In this document: piece by piece, positions 32,159 through 41,781 of the stretch
Position numbering within the stretch: the stretch's first letter is position 1
Layout: the number at the start of each line of letters is the position of its first letter
NCBI GenBank assembly: GCA_030682795.1
Contig: JAUXNJ010000008.1
Location: 82,753-146,752 of the forward strand
DNA: 64,000 nucleotides
Direction of reading: 5' to 3'
Source of the DNA: Sphingobacteriaceae bacterium
Lineage (GTDB): Bacteria > Bacteroidota > Bacteroidia > UBA7662
Program-made: the position numbers and the translations under genes
The notes under the pieces: generated by a model
The model's input: the letters and a program-made list of their open reading frames with translations, nothing else
Databases searched by the model: none
What the model was told of the DNA's origin: nothing

Positions 32159-33385
32159 ATGCAAGATTTACTAAAGCGCTTTGAGCACAAAGCCCCCGAA
32201 ATTGTTTTTGAATGGAAAGATGCTGAAACCGAGGCCGAAGGCTGGGTAGTAATCAATTCACTGCGGGGTGGTGCAGCGGGTGGCGGAACTCGGATGCGCA
32301 AAGGGCTGGATAAGCGTGAAGTAGAATCTTTGGCTAAAACCATGGAGATTAAGTTCACAGTGAGTGGCCCTGCCATTGGTGGTGCCAAATCAGGTATCAA
32401 CTTTGATCCTGCCGACCCACGCAAAAAGGAGGTACTGCAGCGCTGGTATAAAGCAGTAATGCCTTTGCTCAAGAATTATTACGGTACTGGGGGCGATTTG
32501 AATGTGGATGAAATCCATGAAGTTATTCCCATTACCGAAGCCTATGGCTTGTGGCACCCGCAAGAAGGGGTGGTAAACGGACATTTTAACGCACCTGAAG
32601 GTGAGAAAATCCGGCGCGTTGGGCAGTTGCGCTTGGGTGTAAGCAAGGTGGTAGAAGATCCGCATTTCTCTCCTGATCCTGCCAGAAAATTTGTAGTGGC
32701 CGATATGATTACAGGTTACGGTGTGGCCGAATCGGTGATTCATTATTATAAAATGCAAAGCGAGCCTATTTTAGGCAAAAAAGCCATCATCCAAGGTTGG
32801 GGCAATGTGGCTGCAGCTGCTGCTTACTATTTGGCTCAGCAGGGTGTCCTCATCACGGGCATTGTAGATCGCGAAGGTGGTTTGATCAATCCTGCTGGCT
32901 ATACCTATGAAGAGGTAAAATCACTCTTCCTCTCTAAGCAAGGCAACAAGCTCAATGCATTTAACATGCTCTCGTTTGAGGAGGTAAACAGCCGCATTTG
33001 GGACCAATCGGCCGACATTTTTATTCCAGCTGCGGCATCACGCTTGGTGACCAAGGAGCAGATGGAGCGTCTCATAGCGGCTGGACTTGAAGTGGTAAGC
33101 AGTGGCGCCAATGTGCCTTTTGCCGATCCGGAGATCTTTTTTGGTCCGATTGCCCAGTATGTAGACCAAAAAGTAGCGGTTATTCCTGACTTCATTGCTA
33201 ATTGCGGCATGGCTCGGGTATTTGCTTATTTGATGGAAAAGGATGTAGAAATCAGTGATGATGCTATTTTTGGCGATGTGTCCAAAATCATTGGCGATGC
33301 TATGGCCAAAGTTCATGCGCTGAATCCTGGTAAAACCAACATCACCCAAACCGCCTTTGAAATAGCACTTAAGCAGTTGATATGA
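32159..33385 (+). CDS. Glu/Leu/Phe/Val dehydrogenase family protein
   Basis: A 408-residue NAD(P)-dependent amino-acid dehydrogenase. The N-terminal dimerisation/catalytic domain has the active Lys in GPAIGGAKSGIN and the GGDLNVDE segment. The Rossmann domain carries IIQGWGNVAAAAAYYLAQQG. The C-terminus has the substrate-side motifs IPAAASRLVT and VIPDFIANCGMARVF. Whether the substrate is glutamate, leucine or another amino acid cannot be decided. It overlaps the MscS gene by 4 nt (ATGA). Confidence 0.93.
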   Translation: MQDLLKRFEHKAPEIVFEWKDAETEAEGWVVINSLRGGAAGGGTRMRKGLDKREVESLAKTMEIKFTVSGPAIGGAKSGINFDPADPRKKEVLQRWYKAVMPLLKNYYGTGGDLNVDEIHEVIPITEAYGLWHPQEGVVNGHFNAPEGEKIRRVGQLRLGVSKVVEDPHFSPDPARKFVVADMITGYGVAESVIHYYKMQSEPILGKKAIIQGWGNVAAAAAYYLAQQGVLITGIVDREGGLINPAGYTYEEVKSLFLSKQGNKLNAFNMLSFEEVNSRIWDQSADIFIPAAASRLVTKEQMERLIAAGLEVVSSGANVPFADPEIFFGPIAQYVDQKVAVIPDFIANCGMARVFAYLMEKDVEISDDAIFGDVSKIIGDAMAKVHALNPGKTNITQTAFEIALKQLI

Positions 33386-34482
33386 CCTACGACCAATTCA
33401 TGGACCTGACCATTTTAGGTCAAACCGTTCACCAGCTCATTGTTGTTAGTGTGTTGATGCTGGCGGTGCTCACCCTCAAAGTGTGGGGTGCGAAAGTAGC
33501 CAACCGATTGCTGTACAGGATATTTAGCAAAAAAGGGCGCATCGATCGTAGTGAGCGTTTTAATGAATTGGTAGGCAAATCGATGCAGTTTTTTGGCTTG
33601 ATGGTGGCCATTTACATCAGTATCACCATTCTAACCATCCCCAAGGAAATCAGTATTTTTGATGAGCAAATTCGGGTGCAGTTTTATATTTCAATCATTA
33701 CAAAACTGCTGTTAACGATTGGTTTTACACGGATTTTGTTGCGTGTAAGTGATTATATAGGAGAACGCTGGCTGGAAAGGGCTTCTGAAACAGAATCCAA
33801 GCTCGACGACCAGCTGGTACCTTTTGCCATCGACGGCATCAAGGTGCTATTGGTAATTTTTGCGGGGATGTTTGTGTTGGGGGCCATCTTTAAAGCCAAT
33901 GTAACGGCCTTGGTTGGGGGTTTAGGCATCGGTGGTTTGGCGGTGGCTTTGGCTGCGCAGGAAAGTCTGGCCAATCTCCTAGGCTCCTTCACCATTTTCC
34001 TCGACAAGCCATTTACGGTGGGCGATACAGTAGATTTTCAAGGTATAGTAGGTACGATCGAAAAGGTGGGTTTTAGGTCTACTCGCATCCGAACCCTCGA
34101 TAAAAGTTACGTAACCGTGCCGAACAAATCGCTGGTAGGTGCACCTTTGAACAACATCACTGAAAGCACCCACCGCCGGGCGCGATTTTTCATTGGTTTG
34201 ACCTACGATACCGATCCGCAGGTGATGAAAAACATCATTGCTGAGATTCACGATGTGCTCTTGAGGCACGAAAACACCAATGACGAGCCGGTGGTACGCT
34301 TTTTTGAATATGCCGAATCTTCGCTAAATATTTTGATTACTTATTTGGTGAATTCCAACGATTACGCTTTGTATGTACAAGTACGCGAGGAAATCAATTT
34401 TAAGATTTATGAAATTGTGCAGCGCAATGGTAGCAGTTTTGCCTTTCCCACGCGCACAGTACATGTAGAAAAGGGTAGCTAG
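33382..34482 (+). CDS. Mechanosensitive ion channel family protein (MscS-like)
   Basis: A 366-residue inner-membrane channel. Four hydrophobic segments precede the pore-lining helix (NVTALVGGLGIGGLAVALAA), followed by the MscS beta domain (FTIFLDKPFTVGDTVDF, GFRSTRIRT, YVTVPNKSLV) and a cytosolic alpha/beta domain. Channels of this family open when the membrane is stretched by osmotic downshock. It is translationally coupled to the amino-acid dehydrogenase; a link through a compatible solute such as glutamate is possible but only inferred. Confidence 0.93.
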   Translation: MTYDQFMDLTILGQTVHQLIVVSVLMLAVLTLKVWGAKVANRLLYRIFSKKGRIDRSERFNELVGKSMQFFGLMVAIYISITILTIPKEISIFDEQIRVQFYISIITKLLLTIGFTRILLRVSDYIGERWLERASETESKLDDQLVPFAIDGIKVLLVIFAGMFVLGAIFKANVTALVGGLGIGGLAVALAAQESLANLLGSFTIFLDKPFTVGDTVDFQGIVGTIEKVGFRSTRIRTLDKSYVTVPNKSLVGAPLNNITESTHRRARFFIGLTYDTDPQVMKNIIAEIHDVLLRHENTNDEPVVRFFEYAESSLNILITYLVNSNDYALYVQVREEINFKIYEIVQRNGSSFAFPTRTVHVEKGS

Positions 34483-34539
34483 CGAACGTAGGTTCGCCAA
34501 AACCGCCCTTAGCGCGGCTTGTCCTTCGCTGTCAATCCT

Positions 34540-34547
34540 TATCTTTG
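34540..34547 (+). promoter_or_regulatory. -7 promoter element TATCTTTG of glyS
   Basis: An exact TAnnTTTG match, 4 nt before the ATG at 34552. Confidence 0.65.
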
Positions 34548-34551
34548 CGGC

Positions 34552-36117
34552 ATGATTCCCGAAGAGCAATTTAAGAATGTGATATCCCATGCCAAGGAGT
34601 ATGGGTTTGTTTTTCCTTCTAGCGAGATATACGACGGACTTTCAGCCGTATACGATTACGGACAAATGGGCGCCGAGCTCAAAAAAAACATCCGTGATTA
34701 TTGGTGGAAGGCCATGGTGCAGCTGCACGAAAACATTGTGGGTATTGATGCCGCGATTTTCATGCACCCCACCACCTGGAAGGCTTCGGGGCACGTAGAT
34801 GCTTTTAACGATCCTTTGATTGACAACAAAGATTCAAAAAAGCGCTACAGGGCGGATGTGTTGATTGAAGAGCACATCGCCAAAATTGAAAGCAAGATTG
34901 AAAAGGAAGTTGATAAGGGCCGCAAGCGGTTTGCTGAGGGCTTCGACGAGGCGCAGTTTCGGGCCACCAATCCCAATGTACTTCGTAACATCGAAAAAAT
35001 AGAAGAAATCAATGGCCGCATGAAGGCTGCTTTGGAAAACAGCCAATTGGCCGATTTGCAGCAGCTGATTGTAGATTTGGAGATTGTTTGTCCAATCAGC
35101 GGTACCCGCAACTGGACCGAAGTTCGCCAGTTTAACCTCATGTTTAGCACCGAAATGGGGGCTGTGAGTGGCGAATCTGGCAAAATTTACCTGCGTCCCG
35201 AAACGGCTCAAGGCATTTTTGTGAACTTCCTCAACGTGCAGAAAAGCGGTCGCATGAAAATTCCCTTCGGCATTGCCCAAACGGGTAAGGCTTTTCGGAA
35301 TGAGATTGTGGCGCGGCAATTTATTTTCCGTATGCGCGAATTTGAGCAGATGGAGATGCAGTTTTTTGTGCGCCCTGGAACCGAAATGACCTGGTACCAC
35401 TACTGGAAAGCGGCGCGTATGCGTTGGCACCGGGCGTTGGGCTTCCCCGAAAGCAAATACCGTTTCCACGACCACCTCAAGCTGGCGCACTACGCCAATG
35501 CTGCAGCCGATATTGAGTTTGAGTTTCCCTTTGGCTTCAAGGAGCTAGAAGGCATCCACTCGCGCACCGACTTTGATTTGGGTGCACACGAGCAGCATAG
35601 CGGTAAAAAGCTGCGCTATTTCGATCCCGAAACCAATGAATCTTACGTGCCATATGTGGTGGAAACTTCGATTGGTTTAGATCGCATGTTCCTCGCCACC
35701 CTTGCCCATGCCTATGCCGAAGAAAAGCTGGAAGATGGCAGTGAGCGCGTGGTATTGCGCCTGCCGTATTTCTTGGCCCCGGTAAAAGCGGCTGTAATGC
35801 CCTTGGTAAAAAAAGACGGTCTGCCGGAGAAAGCCCGTGAAATTATGCAGCTGCTGAAGTACCGTTTTCAGCTGCAGTACGACGAAAAGGACAGCATTGG
35901 CAAGCGCTATCGCCGTCAGGATGCTTTGGGTACGCCCATTTGCATCACCATCGACCACCAAACCCTTGAAGATGGACAGGTAACCATCCGCCACCGCGAC
36001 AGCATGCAGCAAGAGCGTGTGAGCATTGAGCAGCTGCCAGCCTTGCTGGAGTCGTTGGTGAGCATGGAAGCCGTATTGCAGCGCTTGAATGCCGAACAGG
36101 AGGCCTACCAAGCATGA
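34552..36117 (+). CDS. glyS: Glycine--tRNA ligase, single-chain (eukaryote/archaea-like dimeric) type
   Basis: A 521-residue class II synthetase of the homodimeric type, not the alpha2beta2 type of E. coli. The N-terminus (SHAKEYGFVFPSSEIYDGLSA) and YLRPETAQGIFVNF, then FRNEIVARQFIFRMREFEQM (motif 2), and YVVETSIGLDRM (motif 3) are present. The C-terminal anticodon-binding domain contains YRRQDALGTPICITID. The ATG at 34552 lies 4 nt after the promoter element. An upstream start at 34519 would precede that element. It overlaps metG as ATGA. Confidence 0.97.
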   Translation: MIPEEQFKNVISHAKEYGFVFPSSEIYDGLSAVYDYGQMGAELKKNIRDYWWKAMVQLHENIVGIDAAIFMHPTTWKASGHVDAFNDPLIDNKDSKKRYRADVLIEEHIAKIESKIEKEVDKGRKRFAEGFDEAQFRATNPNVLRNIEKIEEINGRMKAALENSQLADLQQLIVDLEIVCPISGTRNWTEVRQFNLMFSTEMGAVSGESGKIYLRPETAQGIFVNFLNVQKSGRMKIPFGIAQTGKAFRNEIVARQFIFRMREFEQMEMQFFVRPGTEMTWYHYWKAARMRWHRALGFPESKYRFHDHLKLAHYANAAADIEFEFPFGFKELEGIHSRTDFDLGAHEQHSGKKLRYFDPETNESYVPYVVETSIGLDRMFLATLAHAYAEEKLEDGSERVVLRLPYFLAPVKAAVMPLVKKDGLPEKAREIMQLLKYRFQLQYDEKDSIGKRYRRQDALGTPICITIDHQTLEDGQVTIRHRDSMQQERVSIEQLPALLESLVSMEAVLQRLNAEQEAYQA

Positions 36118-38207
36118 AAAAAAGACATTTAATTACGGCGGCCTTGCCTTATGCCAATGGCCCCATCCACATAGGTCATTTGGCAGGTTGCTACTTGCCG
36201 GCCGATATCTACACCCGCTTTTTAAAGGCCAAGGGCGAGGAGGTGCTGTTTATTTGCGGTACCGATGAGCATGGCGTGGCCATTGAGCTCAAGGCCCGTA
36301 AAGAAAATACTACTCCGCAAGCGGTGGTAGATAAGTATTATGAAGTCATCCGTGATTCATTCAAAGATTTTGGCATCGACTTCAGCCATTTTTCGCGCAC
36401 CAGCAGGCCCATCCACCACGAAACAGCTCAAGCCTTCTTTAAAAAACTGTACGACAATGGCCGGTTTAAGGAGATTGAAACGGCACAGTTTTACGATGAA
36501 GAAGCCAAGCAGTTTTTGGCCGACCGCTACATCGTGGGTACATGCCCAAAATGCGGTCACGATGGTGCTTATGGCGACCAATGTGAGAAGTGTGGCAGCA
36601 GTTTGAGTCCCGATGAACTCATCAATCCCCGCTCAGCCCTCAGCGGTGCCGCACCCGTGAAGCGCATCACCAAAAACTGGTTTTTGCCTATGGACGAGCT
36701 GGCCGAAGCGCCCGGTTTTAAGGCCTACGCCAAACGGGTAGAAGGCTGGAAAACCAATGTAAAAGGGCAGTTCAGCAGTTGGATTCAGCAAGGTTTGCAG
36801 CCCCGCAGCATGACCCGCGACCTCGATTGGGGTGTGCCCGTACCTGTAGCAGGGGCCGAAGGCAAGGTGTTGTATGTGTGGTTTGATGCACCCATCGGCT
36901 ACATCAGCGCCACGCGTGAGTATTTTGCCGAGCAAGGCGATCCCGAAGCTTGGAAAACCTGGTGGCAAGACCCAAGCAGCAGCTTGGTGCATTTCATTGG
37001 CAAAGACAACATCGTATTCCACACCATCATCTTCCCGATGATTTTGAACGAGCACGGCGACTACAACCTGCCCGACCAGGTGCCTGCCAACGAATTTTTA
37101 AATTTGGAAGGTGACAAGCTTTCTACTTCACGCAATTGGGCCATTTGGCTGCACGAATATTTGCTGGAGTTCCCTGGCAAGCAAGATGAGTTGCGGTATA
37201 CGCTTACGAGCATTGCACCCGAGACCAAAGACAGTGACTTTACCTGGAAGGATTACCAGGGCCGCGTAAACAGCGAGCTGGTGGCCATCCTCGGTAATTT
37301 TGTGAACCGGGTAATGGTGTTGACGCATAAATACTTCGAAGGACTCGTTCCTGGCAATAAGTTACGTCCAGATACGGCCCAGCGCGCCGCGGTGATGGAT
37401 GCTATTCGTGCCAACAGTGAAGAAATTACGGGCTTCCAATCGGAGATGATTCAGTCGCTCACCGATTTCCGTTTCCGCGAAGCGCAAGCCACCATGATGA
37501 ACATAGCCCGTGCCGGCAACCGCTTTTTAGCCGAAACCGAGCCTTGGAAGCTGTACAAAACCGATGCAGCAGCGGTGGCTGTGATCCTCGACCATGCTTT
37601 GCAGATTTGTGCGCAGCTGGCCTTGGCCTGTGAACCTTTCTTGCCTTACACCAGCGGCCGTTTGCTCGAGCAGCTGCAGTGGGAGCCCGATACACAAGTC
37701 CGCCGTGCCTGGTGGCGCGAGCAACAGCCTGTGAAGCCGCTCGAAGCCGGTCATCAATTGGGCCAGCCAGAGCTGTTGTTCCGTAATGTAGAAGATGAAA
37801 TGATGGACGCTCAGCGCGCCAAATTGGTTAAAACCCCAGAAAAAATGGAAATGACGAGTCCAGCCTATACGCCCCTCAAGCCAGAAATCACCTATGAAGA
37901 CTTTGCGAAGCTTGATTTGCGGGTAGGGCAAGTGATAGCCGCTGAAAAAGTGGCAGGTGCTGATAAATTGCTGCAACTAACCATCGACTTGGGCTTTGAG
38001 CAGCGCACCGTAGTGAGTGGCATCGCCATGCATTTTTCTGCCGAAGAAATTGTGGGGGGTAAGGTGACCCTCCTGGCCAATTTGGCGCCCCGCAAACTGC
38101 GGGGCATTATGTCGCAGGGCATGATTTTGATGGCTGAAAATAAAGATGGTAAACTGCTTTTTGTAGCGCCCAATGCCTCGGCAGACAACGGCAGCACCAT
38201 AAGCTAA
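36114..38207 (+). CDS. metG: Methionine--tRNA ligase
   Basis: A 697-residue class I synthetase. The HIGH motif is PIHIGHLAG, and the KMSKS-like motif is KLSTS in DKLSTSRNWA. A zinc knuckle (CPKCGHDGAYGDQCEKCGSS) sits in the connective domain. The C-terminal 110 residues form a Trbp111/EMAP-like tRNA-binding OB domain (DLRVGQVIAAEKVAGADKLL). Length and domain order are normal. The start overlaps the glyS stop by 4 nt, so the two synthetases are co-translated. Confidence 0.98.
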   Translation: MKKRHLITAALPYANGPIHIGHLAGCYLPADIYTRFLKAKGEEVLFICGTDEHGVAIELKARKENTTPQAVVDKYYEVIRDSFKDFGIDFSHFSRTSRPIHHETAQAFFKKLYDNGRFKEIETAQFYDEEAKQFLADRYIVGTCPKCGHDGAYGDQCEKCGSSLSPDELINPRSALSGAAPVKRITKNWFLPMDELAEAPGFKAYAKRVEGWKTNVKGQFSSWIQQGLQPRSMTRDLDWGVPVPVAGAEGKVLYVWFDAPIGYISATREYFAEQGDPEAWKTWWQDPSSSLVHFIGKDNIVFHTIIFPMILNEHGDYNLPDQVPANEFLNLEGDKLSTSRNWAIWLHEYLLEFPGKQDELRYTLTSIAPETKDSDFTWKDYQGRVNSELVAILGNFVNRVMVLTHKYFEGLVPGNKLRPDTAQRAAVMDAIRANSEEITGFQSEMIQSLTDFRFREAQATMMNIARAGNRFLAETEPWKLYKTDAAAVAVILDHALQICAQLALACEPFLPYTSGRLLEQLQWEPDTQVRRAWWREQQPVKPLEAGHQLGQPELLFRNVEDEMMDAQRAKLVKTPEKMEMTSPAYTPLKPEITYEDFAKLDLRVGQVIAAEKVAGADKLLQLTIDLGFEQRTVVSGIAMHFSAEEIVGGKVTLLANLAPRKLRGIMSQGMILMAENKDGKLLFVAPNASADNGSTIS

Positions 38208-38237
38208 ACCAATTACGCCAAATTTGTAAACAGTCGT

Positions 38238-39023
38238 ATGGCTGAATTTACTATTTTGCGGGAGCCTATGAAGAAGGACGTTTTCGGTTATTACGTTTGG
38301 GTGAAGCGCCTGCTTTACGCTACGATTGGCTTGTTTAGCTACATTGGGCTCAACATCCGTAACCGGATGAAGGTGAGCGGTAGTCGTGTTTTGGCCGACC
38401 TGCCTGATACCAATGTGATTTTTGTATCTAATCACCAAACCTATTACCGCGACGTAGCGGCCATGTTGCATGTGATTTGTGCAGCCAAATGGAAGATTTA
38501 CGATGGACTTCCTCATCCACTTTACCTGCTTTGGCCAGAAACCAAGGTGTATTATGTGGCTGCCGAAGAAACCATGAAAGAAAGTGGCTGGTTGCCGCGT
38601 TTGTTTACCTTGGCGGGTGCCATTACTGTGAAACGTACCTGGCGCAGCAATGGGAAGGATGTGGAAAGGGAAGTGGATACGGCTGATACCCAAAAAATAG
38701 ATTTGGCTTTGTCGCATGGCTGGGTAATCACCTTTCCGCAAGGCACCACTCGGGCGTATGCAGAAGGCCGAAAAGGCACCGCACACATCATTAAGAAGAA
38801 CAAGCCTGTAGTTGTGCCTGTGGTAATCAATGGCTTCCGCAGGGCCTTCGATAAGCATGGCTTAAAACTCAAGAAAAAGGGCACGCGTTTGTCGGTTACC
38901 ATCAAGCCACCTCTCGATATCGATTATGATGCACCTGCGGGAGAAATCATCGACCAAATCATGGATGCCATTGAGCAAAGCGAGCGGTTTCGCTTCAGGC
39001 GATACACCAGAATTGATCATTAA
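38238..39023 (+). CDS. 1-acyl-sn-glycerol-3-phosphate acyltransferase-like protein (PlsC)
   Basis: A 261-residue membrane-associated acyltransferase. The catalytic motif reads SNHQTYYRD, so His and Asp are separated by five residues instead of the usual four. FPQGTTRAYAEGRKGTAH and PVVVPVVINGF match blocks III and IV. I recall the same H-X5-D wording in other Bacteroidota homologues. The likely role is acylation of lysophosphatidic acid or a related lipid. The first Met is at 38238; a second Met at residue 11 is also possible. Confidence 0.88.
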   Translation: MAEFTILREPMKKDVFGYYVWVKRLLYATIGLFSYIGLNIRNRMKVSGSRVLADLPDTNVIFVSNHQTYYRDVAAMLHVICAAKWKIYDGLPHPLYLLWPETKVYYVAAEETMKESGWLPRLFTLAGAITVKRTWRSNGKDVEREVDTADTQKIDLALSHGWVITFPQGTTRAYAEGRKGTAHIIKKNKPVVVPVVINGFRRAFDKHGLKLKKKGTRLSVTIKPPLDIDYDAPAGEIIDQIMDAIEQSERFRFRRYTRIDH

Positions 39024-39026
39024 AAA

Positions 39027-39052
39027 AAAAATCGCCTCAAAGGGCGATTTTT
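39027..39052. terminator. Bidirectional terminator between plsC-like and yfhO-like genes
   Basis: AAAAATCGCC and GGCGATTTTT form a near-perfect stem with a short loop, flanked by A-run and T-run. The convergent genes on both sides can use it. Confidence 0.9.
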
Positions 39053-39069
39053 AGTGAGTTGAAAACCGA

Positions 39070-41502
39070 TTAAGCTTCTGTTTTCGGCTTTTTGAAGTTC
39101 ATGGCCAGCGCTCCAATACTTACAAGCAAGAGGATGATGCTGGCGGCGAGACTGATTTTTTCGCCAGTGTAATAAGTGGCAGGTTCAAATTTGAATTCAA
39201 TGGTATGTGAACCCGCGGGCACTACCAAACCTCTGAAGAGGTAGTTCACCCGAAAATGAGGTACTTTTTCACCATTTAGATAGGCATTCCAGCCTTTTTC
39301 GTAGTATACTTCTGAAAACACAGCCAGCTGTTCAGTTGCAGCTGCAAAACTGTAGGTCATCAAATCTGGATGGTAGCTATCAAGACGGATACTCGCGCTG
39401 CTGTCATAGTTGAAGGTTTTACCTGCAACAAAATCGGAAAAGCGGGCGTCAACAATGGCGGTTTGGCGTAAATTGGTGCCGCCCAAAGTATCAATCTCAG
39501 CTTTTGCATCTGGCACTATGAGGACCTGATTCACTAACCAAGCATTGCCATAGGCTTCGGTATTGAGTTGCGGCAGCAGTCCTTGGCCTTCTTGATTCAC
39601 TATAAACCAACGGGTGTTGAAGGCGTTAAGCACATTCATGTTGATTTGTCCTTCGAGCCAACGCACTTTTACATCTTCATAGCGACCAAGTTTGGCAGCA
39701 TGGTAGCCACCTACTGATTTATGGAAGTAGCCAGCACGGTTTTCATTAAATGGATTTCGGTTACCCAGATCAAATACCCGATAGTGGAGGGTAGTATCTT
39801 GTAAAATGCGTAAGTCTGCAGCAGTTGCCTCAAATGGCTGGTCAATTTGACGTTGGTTTACAAAGTCTTCTTCATTAAGATACCGTTTGTCGGTGATCCA
39901 CAAATCGATGGTATTGGCTACCAAAAAGAGGATGACCATGCTCTTTAGTGAGAGTTTGTTTTGCAAGAAATACCAAATTGCTCCAGCGCCAATGAGCACC
40001 AACAGCAGCGATTTAAAGGCATCTTTACGGAGCATATTGGCGCGATCTTCGATCAAGGCATCGACCAAACCCGGAAAATTTCCAAAATTAGCGTCGGATG
40101 GGGAGTTAAAATCGAAAAATGCACCTGGCGCCGCAACAAAAAGCAAGCAAAAGCCACCTACTATACCTGTTGCATAGATTAAGCCCTTTTTTAAGGTAAT
40201 TTTATCGATTTGATTTTCTTCTAAGCGCCGCAATAAAATAACGGCCAGCAAAGGGAAAGCCAGGCTAGCGATGACCAAGCTCATGGCTACCGCCCTGAAA
40301 TTATTATAGAAGGGTACGTAATTAAAGAAAATGTCTGTAACCAGCTCAAAGTTACGTCCCCAGCTGAGCACAATTGATAGTAGCGCAGCGCTTGCGAGCC
40401 ACCACTTGGCAGGGCCTTTCACAACAAACAATGCCAAAACAAATAAGAAACAAATAAGGGCACCAAAATAGGTCGGACCAGCGGTACCAGGCTGATCGCC
40501 GAAATAGGTGGGGGCTTGTTTAACAAAGGCAGTCGCTTGGTTGCGGGCTACACCTCCTTGCGTGAGTACTTCAAAGGTCTTGCTGCTGGTGCCAATATCG
40601 CTTACAGAAGCCCCGCCATAAAAGTTAGGGATCAGTAGCGTAAAAGTTTCGGCTATACCATTACTCCACTTGAGTGCATATTCTTTATCAAGTCCAGTTG
40701 ACGCATTCGGATCTTCAAGCTGTCTTAATTCTGAACCACCACGCATGGTTTCTTTGGTGTATTCACGCGTAATGCTAAAGCTTGTATAATTTGCTCCTAT
40801 GGCAATCAGGAGGGCAAGGATTGCTAGTCCAGATGCTTTTAAAAAGGGGAGATACTCTTTTTTCTGCACGGCTTCTATCCCTTTTACAAGCACATAAATG
40901 CCAATGAGTAAGCCCAAGTAGTAGGTGATTTGGTAATGATAGGCATAGAGCTGCAAAGCCAACATTAGGGATAATAAAGCGAAGCCTGGTAACCATTTGC
41001 CTCTAAAAAGAAGGATCAAGCCCCCAATCACAGTTGGCATAAATCCAATAGCTATGGCTTTTGTGATGTGGCCAGCATCAATGATGATGAGGTTGTAGCT
41101 CGATAAACCGAAGGCTAAAGCTCCAAATAAAGCTTGCCAAATATTGAATTTTAAAATAACCATCAGCACATAAAAGCCAAGGAAATAGAGGAGCATGAGG
41201 TTTGCTGGATTGGGCAGCCATTTATAAACTACACCGCCAAGTTTGGCTACCCACATATTAGGCACGTCAATGGCAATTTGATACGCTGGCATCCCACCAA
41301 ACAGCGCATTGGTCCAAAGCGGATAAACCCCATCTTTCTCTTTAAAGTCGTTGAGTTCTTTCGACATACCCGCTACCTGGGTCATGTCTTCCATTTTAAG
41401 GCCTTTGCCTATTAAAACAGGACTGTTGTACAGGAGTGCAGCAGCCACCAAGGCAAGGATCACATAGAGGTGCGGCAAGAATTTTTTGAAATCAAAAGAC
41501 AT
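39070..41502 (-). CDS. YfhO-like multi-spanning membrane protein
   Basis: An 810-residue integral membrane protein with about 12-14 membrane segments in the first 550 residues, then a large extracytoplasmic beta-rich domain (about 560-780) and a final helix near the C-terminus. The N-terminus (GVYPLWTNALFGGMPAYQ) and EVYYEKGWNAYLNGEKVPHF near the end match the YfhO family. That family resembles GT-C glycosyltransferases and has been linked to glycosylation of wall polymers in Gram-positive bacteria. The role in Bacteroidota is not established. It is followed upstream by DUF4834 in the same direction, 11 bp apart. Confidence 0.9.
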   Translation of the reverse strand: MSFDFKKFLPHLYVILALVAAALLYNSPVLIGKGLKMEDMTQVAGMSKELNDFKEKDGVYPLWTNALFGGMPAYQIAIDVPNMWVAKLGGVVYKWLPNPANLMLLYFLGFYVLMVILKFNIWQALFGALAFGLSSYNLIIIDAGHITKAIAIGFMPTVIGGLILLFRGKWLPGFALLSLMLALQLYAYHYQITYYLGLLIGIYVLVKGIEAVQKKEYLPFLKASGLAILALLIAIGANYTSFSITREYTKETMRGGSELRQLEDPNASTGLDKEYALKWSNGIAETFTLLIPNFYGGASVSDIGTSSKTFEVLTQGGVARNQATAFVKQAPTYFGDQPGTAGPTYFGALICFLFVLALFVVKGPAKWWLASAALLSIVLSWGRNFELVTDIFFNYVPFYNNFRAVAMSLVIASLAFPLLAVILLRRLEENQIDKITLKKGLIYATGIVGGFCLLFVAAPGAFFDFNSPSDANFGNFPGLVDALIEDRANMLRKDAFKSLLLVLIGAGAIWYFLQNKLSLKSMVILFLVANTIDLWITDKRYLNEEDFVNQRQIDQPFEATAADLRILQDTTLHYRVFDLGNRNPFNENRAGYFHKSVGGYHAAKLGRYEDVKVRWLEGQINMNVLNAFNTRWFIVNQEGQGLLPQLNTEAYGNAWLVNQVLIVPDAKAEIDTLGGTNLRQTAIVDARFSDFVAGKTFNYDSSASIRLDSYHPDLMTYSFAAATEQLAVFSEVYYEKGWNAYLNGEKVPHFRVNYLFRGLVVPAGSHTIEFKFEPATYYTGEKISLAASIILLLVSIGALAMNFKKPKTEA

Positions 41503-41513
41503 GTAGGTAAGTT

Positions 41514-41744
41514 TTAGCGGATTTCTTCGTAGTCAACATATTCGCCATCATTGTCGAGCGAGCCTTTTTTCTTTGGCTTTCCAGACACAAAAACAGAGCC
41601 TTCTGGTTTGGATGGCTGCTGTTGTTTCATTTGCTGCTGTTGCAGACTGCTGAAAATCGTTTTAACGATGGTGGGTAGAAAAAGCCTGAGCAGCAGCCGA
41701 ACCAGCATTACTACCAGGATGAATATCAGGATAAATTTGAGCAT
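41514..41744 (-). CDS. DUF4834 family protein
   Basis: A 76-residue protein with one N-terminal membrane helix (LKFILIFILVVMLVRLLLRL), a Gln/Pro-rich linker and an acidic C-terminus ending DGEYVDYEEIR. This matches the small Bacteroidota-specific DUF4834 family of unknown function. A -7 element ends 4 nt before the ATG. It probably leads a two-gene transcript with the YfhO-like gene 11 bp downstream. Confidence 0.88.
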   Translation of the reverse strand: MLKFILIFILVVMLVRLLLRLFLPTIVKTIFSSLQQQQMKQQQPSKPEGSVFVSGKPKKKGSLDNDGEYVDYEEIR

Positions 41745-41748
41745 GCCT

Positions 41749-41756
41749 CAAATTTA
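41749..41756 (-). promoter_or_regulatory. -7 promoter element TAAATTTG of the DUF4834 gene
   Basis: An exact TAnnTTTG match, 4 nt before the ATG at 41744. Confidence 0.6.
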
Positions 41757-41781
41757 ACTAATTAGATGCATTGGCTGGCGG

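Noticed and set aside
37977-38858. 293-codon minus-strand frame spanning metG and the PlsC-like gene
   Set aside because: It crosses two well-supported plus-strand genes and contains no family motif.
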